This document shows, in pieces, positions 61,678 through 64,000 of a DNA stretch of 64,000 bases (positions are counted from its first letter, which is position 1; each line of letters opens with the position of its first letter). The position numbers were made by a program, and so were the translations under genes. The notes beneath the pieces are model-generated. The model was given only the letters and a program-made list of their open reading frames with translations. It was not told the DNA's origin and ran no database searches. The DNA lies in NCBI GenBank assembly GCA_913065125.1, contig CAJYAG010000006.1, positions 1-64,000 on the forward strand, given 5' to 3'. This stretch comes from an uncultured Flavobacteriaceae bacterium. Its GTDB lineage: Bacteria; Bacteroidota; Bacteroidia; Flavobacteriales; Flavobacteriaceae.

Positions 61678-62208
61678 ATGATGCGTAAAGAAGATTGTTT
61701 TTATTTAGGCAAAATCGTTAGAAAACACAGTTTCAAAGGAGAAGTGGTTATCAAGTTAGATACCGACGAACCTGAACTGTATCAAGAAATGGAATCAATT
61801 TTTGTCGATTTAGGCAATAATTTGATTCCTTTTTTTATTGAAAAAAGTTTACTTCAAAAAGGAAATCAACTACGTGTTCAGTTTGAAGATGTGTACACCG
61901 AAGAAGAAGCGGATGGTATTTTAAAAGCCGATGTGTATTTGCCGCTAGATTTACTGCCAAAATTATCTGGAAATAAATTTTATTTTCATGAAATAATTGG
62001 CTTTAAAGCAGTTGATATACATTACGGATTGGTTGGTACCATTGAAGGAATAAACGATAAAACTGCACAACCTTTGTTTGAAATCAAAAATGGAGATAAG
62101 GAAGTTTTTATTCCGATGATTGATGATTTTATAAAAAAAGTGGATAGAGAAAATAACATTATTGAAGTAGAAACTCCAAAAGGATTGATTGAATTGTATT
62201 TATCCTAA
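61678..62208 (+). CDS. rimM: Ribosome maturation factor RimM
   Basis: 176 residues. N-terminal RimM domain (YLGKIVRKHSFKGEVVIKLD, FEDVYTEEEADGILKADVYLP) and C-terminal PRC-barrel (YFHEIIGFKAVDIHYGLVGT, QPLFEIKNGDKEVFIPMIDDF). It assists 30S head assembly together with S16. In most bacteria trmD follows; here a tRNA-Ser gene follows instead. Confidence 0.95.
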   Translation: MMRKEDCFYLGKIVRKHSFKGEVVIKLDTDEPELYQEMESIFVDLGNNLIPFFIEKSLLQKGNQLRVQFEDVYTEEEADGILKADVYLPLDLLPKLSGNKFYFHEIIGFKAVDIHYGLVGTIEGINDKTAQPLFEIKNGDKEVFIPMIDDFIKKVDRENNIIEVETPKGLIELYLS

Positions 62209-62274
62209 ATTTAGTTTAGGAACTTATAAATTTAAGTTCATTATTATACAGATTCTGAAACAAGATCAGAATAA

Positions 62275-62359
62275 AGAGAGGTGGCCGAGTGGTCGAAGGC
62301 GCACGCCTGGAAAGTGTGTATACGGCAACGTATCGAGGGTTCGAATCCCTTCCTCTCTG
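62275..62359 (+). tRNA. tRNA-Ser (GGA)
   Basis: 85 nt. Acceptor AGAGAGG / CCTCTCT plus G, anticodon stem CACGC / GTGTG with loop CTGGAAA (anticodon GGA), long variable arm TATACG-GCAA-CGTAT, T arm GAGGGTTCGAATCCCTT. No CCA encoded. It may be transcribed with rimM, 66 bp upstream. Confidence 0.95.
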
Positions 62360-62394
62360 CAAGAGAGTACTAAGTTTAAAAGTATAAATTTTTA

Positions 62395-62426
62395 AAAGTT
62401 CTGCGTTAATTTTCGCGGAATTTTTG
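62395..62426 (+). terminator. Terminator after tRNA-Ser
   Basis: TTCTGCG / CGCGGAA (one wobble) with AT loop, followed by TTTTTG. Confidence 0.6.
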
Positions 62427-62443
62427 ATTTAAGATTAGAAATA

Positions 62444-63166
62444 TTGAGTCAACCATTTCAATTTAAAGAGTTTGCTATTCATCAAGATAAAACAGCGATG
62501 AAAGTTGGAACAGATGCAGTCTTACTCGGCGCCTGGTGTTCTCTAGATAAACACCCAAATACAATTTTAGATATTGGTGCAGGAACAGGAATTGTCGCGC
62601 TAATGTTGGCACAACGCTCTGATGCAACTACAATTGATGCGGTTGAAATTGATGAGAATGGATATGAGCAATGTGTAGAGAATTTTGAACGAAGCGATTG
62701 GTCAGACAGGTTGTTTTGTTACCATTCGTCTTTTGAAGAATTTATGAATGAAATGGAAGACGAAGAAGAAAAATACGATTTGATTATTTCTAATCCGCCA
62801 TTTTATATGGATGCTTTTGAAACCGAAAATAAAGCTAGAAATAAAGCACGATTTACATCATCGCTTACTTTTGAAAATTTATTGTTGGGTGTTTCAAAAA
62901 CACTTTCAGAATCAGGCGAGTTTTCTGTGATAATCCCGTTTAAAGAAGAAGAAAATTTTATTAAAATTGCAGGTCAAAACAACTTATTTCCAATTAGAAT
63001 TTGTCGTGTAAAAGGAACAGATACTTCAGAAATTAAAAGAAGTTTGATGTGTTTTTCTTTTGGTAAAAAAGAAACTCAAGAAGAAGTTTTAATTATTGAA
63101 AAAGGAAGACATCAATACACCGAAGCGTATAGCAATCTGACCAAAGATTTTTATTTAAAAATGTAA
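62444..63166 (+). CDS. trmN6: tRNA1(Val) (adenine-37-N6)-methyltransferase family
   Basis: 240 residues with a TTG start (62444); the N-terminal QPFQFKEFAIHQDKTAMKVG, TDAVLLGAW is conserved in the family, so a later Met is not acceptable. SAM-binding motif I is LDIGAGTGIVALMLAQ, the catalytic motif SNPPFY, characteristic of N6-adenine methyltransferases. It modifies A37 of tRNA1Val in E. coli; specificity here is assumed. Separated from tRNA-Ser by a terminator. Confidence 0.9.
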   Translation: MSQPFQFKEFAIHQDKTAMKVGTDAVLLGAWCSLDKHPNTILDIGAGTGIVALMLAQRSDATTIDAVEIDENGYEQCVENFERSDWSDRLFCYHSSFEEFMNEMEDEEEKYDLIISNPPFYMDAFETENKARNKARFTSSLTFENLLLGVSKTLSESGEFSVIIPFKEEENFIKIAGQNNLFPIRICRVKGTDTSEIKRSLMCFSFGKKETQEEVLIIEKGRHQYTEAYSNLTKDFYLKM

Positions 63167-63178
63167 TGATTTTTTGAC

Positions 63179-63262
63179 TGTCATTGCGAGGAAGAATGAC
63201 GTTCCAATCTCATCGTAATTAGTAATAATTTAAAAGAGATTGCTTCGTTCCTCGCAATGACA
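63179..63262. repeat. Large inverted repeat (REP pair / REPIN-like) with TGTCATTGCGAGGAA ends
   Basis: The left arm TGTCATTGCGAGGAA (63179-63193) and right arm TTCCTCGCAATGACA (63248-63262) are perfectly complementary, with inner CAATCTC / GAGATTG also pairing. A half copy is at 6622-6648. This motif family is widespread between genes in Bacteroidetes. It lies between two convergent genes. Confidence 0.85.
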
Positions 63263-63267
63263 ACAAC

Positions 63268-64000
63268 TTATCCAATTACATTTTCTGGATTGTAACCCAA
63301 ATAAGGAACTTCTTTTTCGGTAAATGAAATACCAAAGCTTTCTAATTCTTTTAAAATTGGCTCATAGACTTCTTTAGAAATTGGTCTTAAAACACCAGGC
63401 GTTTTAATGTCTCCGTTTAAAATTTTTAAAGCAGCAATTGCAACAGGTAAACCAACCGTTTTTGCCATTGCTGTGTAGGTTTGATTCTCTCCAATAGCAA
63501 CCATGCTGCTTTCTATTTGTTGCTTTTTACCATTTAATTCGTAACCAAATTTATGGTGCATCACAATCATGTCTTTGTCATCCTCAGAAAGCGTCCATTT
63601 ATCCATTAATATTTTTTGTAAAATTTGAGCTGGAGTTGCATTTTTTAAGCCAATTATTTTTGTTGGACTAAATATATTTAGCTCAATTAATTTTTCCCAC
63701 ATCACATCATCTTGGTCAATTTTTAAATAGGAGCGTAGTTTTAATTCTACTGAGTCTGTTGGGCTATATGCTAAAAATAAATTCACAAAATCACGATAAC
63801 TCATGTGTTCTGAGTTTTCAATTGTATAGGTGTCATCTGTCATTCCTAATTGAATGAAAATATTCCAGGCTCTAGAAAAACCAACCTTTCTAATGGTTCC
63901 TCTGTACATTGTAGGAATGTCTTCTAAACCGTAAATAGATCTGTATTTTAATGAATCTCTGTTGGCGTATGCTTCAAATTTTCCACTTCCATTTATTTGT
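63268..64000 (-). CDS. Saccharopine dehydrogenase family protein, 3' part (5' end outside window)
   Basis: The frame stays open to the right window edge, so the ATG at 63909 is internal. About 244 C-terminal residues are visible: GSGKFEAYANRDSLKYRSIY, GLEDIPTMYRGTIRKVGFSR, the alpha/beta part with DMIVMHHKFGYELNGKK, and ending with TYTAMAKTVGLPVAIAAL, LNGDIKTPGVLRPISKEVYE. These match the C-terminal half of saccharopine dehydrogenase/lysine-6-dehydrogenase-type proteins; the NAD-binding N-terminus lies outside. The enzyme acts in lysine metabolism. Confidence 0.88.
   Translation of the reverse strand, partial: QINGSGKFEAYANRDSLKYRSIYGLEDIPTMYRGTIRKVGFSRAWNIFIQLGMTDDTYTIENSEHMSYRDFVNLFLAYSPTDSVELKLRSYLKIDQDDVMWEKLIELNIFSPTKIIGLKNATPAQILQKILMDKWTLSEDDKDMIVMHHKFGYELNGKKQQIESSMVAIGENQTYTAMAKTVGLPVAIAALKILNGDIKTPGVLRPISKEVYEPILKELESFGISFTEKEVPYLGYNPENVIG

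Overview
The window is AT-rich, tightly packed chromosomal DNA from a member of the Flavobacteriaceae (Bacteroidetes), probably a marine gliding genus of the Polaribacter/Tenacibaculum type. The evidence is a short primary sigma factor without region 1.1, promoters of the TTTG-N19-TAnnTTTG class, the gliding ATPase GldA, a protease with a type IX secretion C-terminal sorting domain, an exonuclease-DnaE fusion, a Porin_10-type porin and a split MetH. The genus is an inference; the family-level call is firm.

Layout. 1-5.9 kb is an accessory block: the end of a nonapeptide-repeat protein, a lipoprotein, a PAS-LuxR regulator, a MORN-variant protein, two tandem FGE-sulfatase-like secreted proteins and a CxxC zinc-ribbon protein. 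5.9-9.4 kb holds rpe, the primary sigma factor, a deoxynucleoside kinase and the relic of an outer-membrane receptor. 9.4-11.3 kb is a geranylgeranyl-reductase-like flavoprotein with a polytopic membrane partner. 11.4-15.2 kb (minus strand) is a carbamoyltransferase cassette: SGNH hydrolase, carbamoyltransferase, a DUF5989 microprotein, SxtJ and a frameshifted small membrane ORF. 15.3-27.8 kb is methionine/SAM metabolism: metK on the minus strand, then a SAM-I riboswitch in front of a complete aspartate-to-methionine operon (O-acetylhomoserine sulfhydrylase, metX, aspartokinase-homoserine dehydrogenase, a second sulfhydrylase-type enzyme, split metH, metF). 27.9-29.8 kb holds trxA, a DUF58 protein, tRNA-Asp and a K+ channel. 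29.8-34.0 kb is a Phe/Tyr operon (pheA, aminotransferase, tyrA, DAHP synthase-chorismate mutase) behind an attenuator with a Phe/Tyr-rich leader peptide. 34.1-40.3 kb holds rsgA, dtd, a YceI lipoprotein behind a 26-bp perfect palindrome, and two DUF3857 proteins, the second apparently a pseudo-transglutaminase. 40.3-44.3 kb looks like methionine catabolism/transport: an Lrp regulator, a methionine gamma-lyase-like enzyme, an NhaC/MetT-type transporter and a GNAT enzyme. The remainder is mostly housekeeping: porin, rnhB, a NdpA-like protein, lipB, the T9SS protease, gldA, dnaE, glpQ/glpD, rpsP-rimM-tRNA-Ser, trmN6 and a partial saccharopine dehydrogenase.

The most notable signals are regulatory and are not visible as long ORFs: the complete four-segment pheA attenuator with leader peptide, the SAM-I riboswitch, the palindromic operator candidates upstream of the YceI gene and at lrp, and dispersed structured intergenic elements into which a CCTGCC/GGCAGG palindrome appears to have inserted at two different positions.
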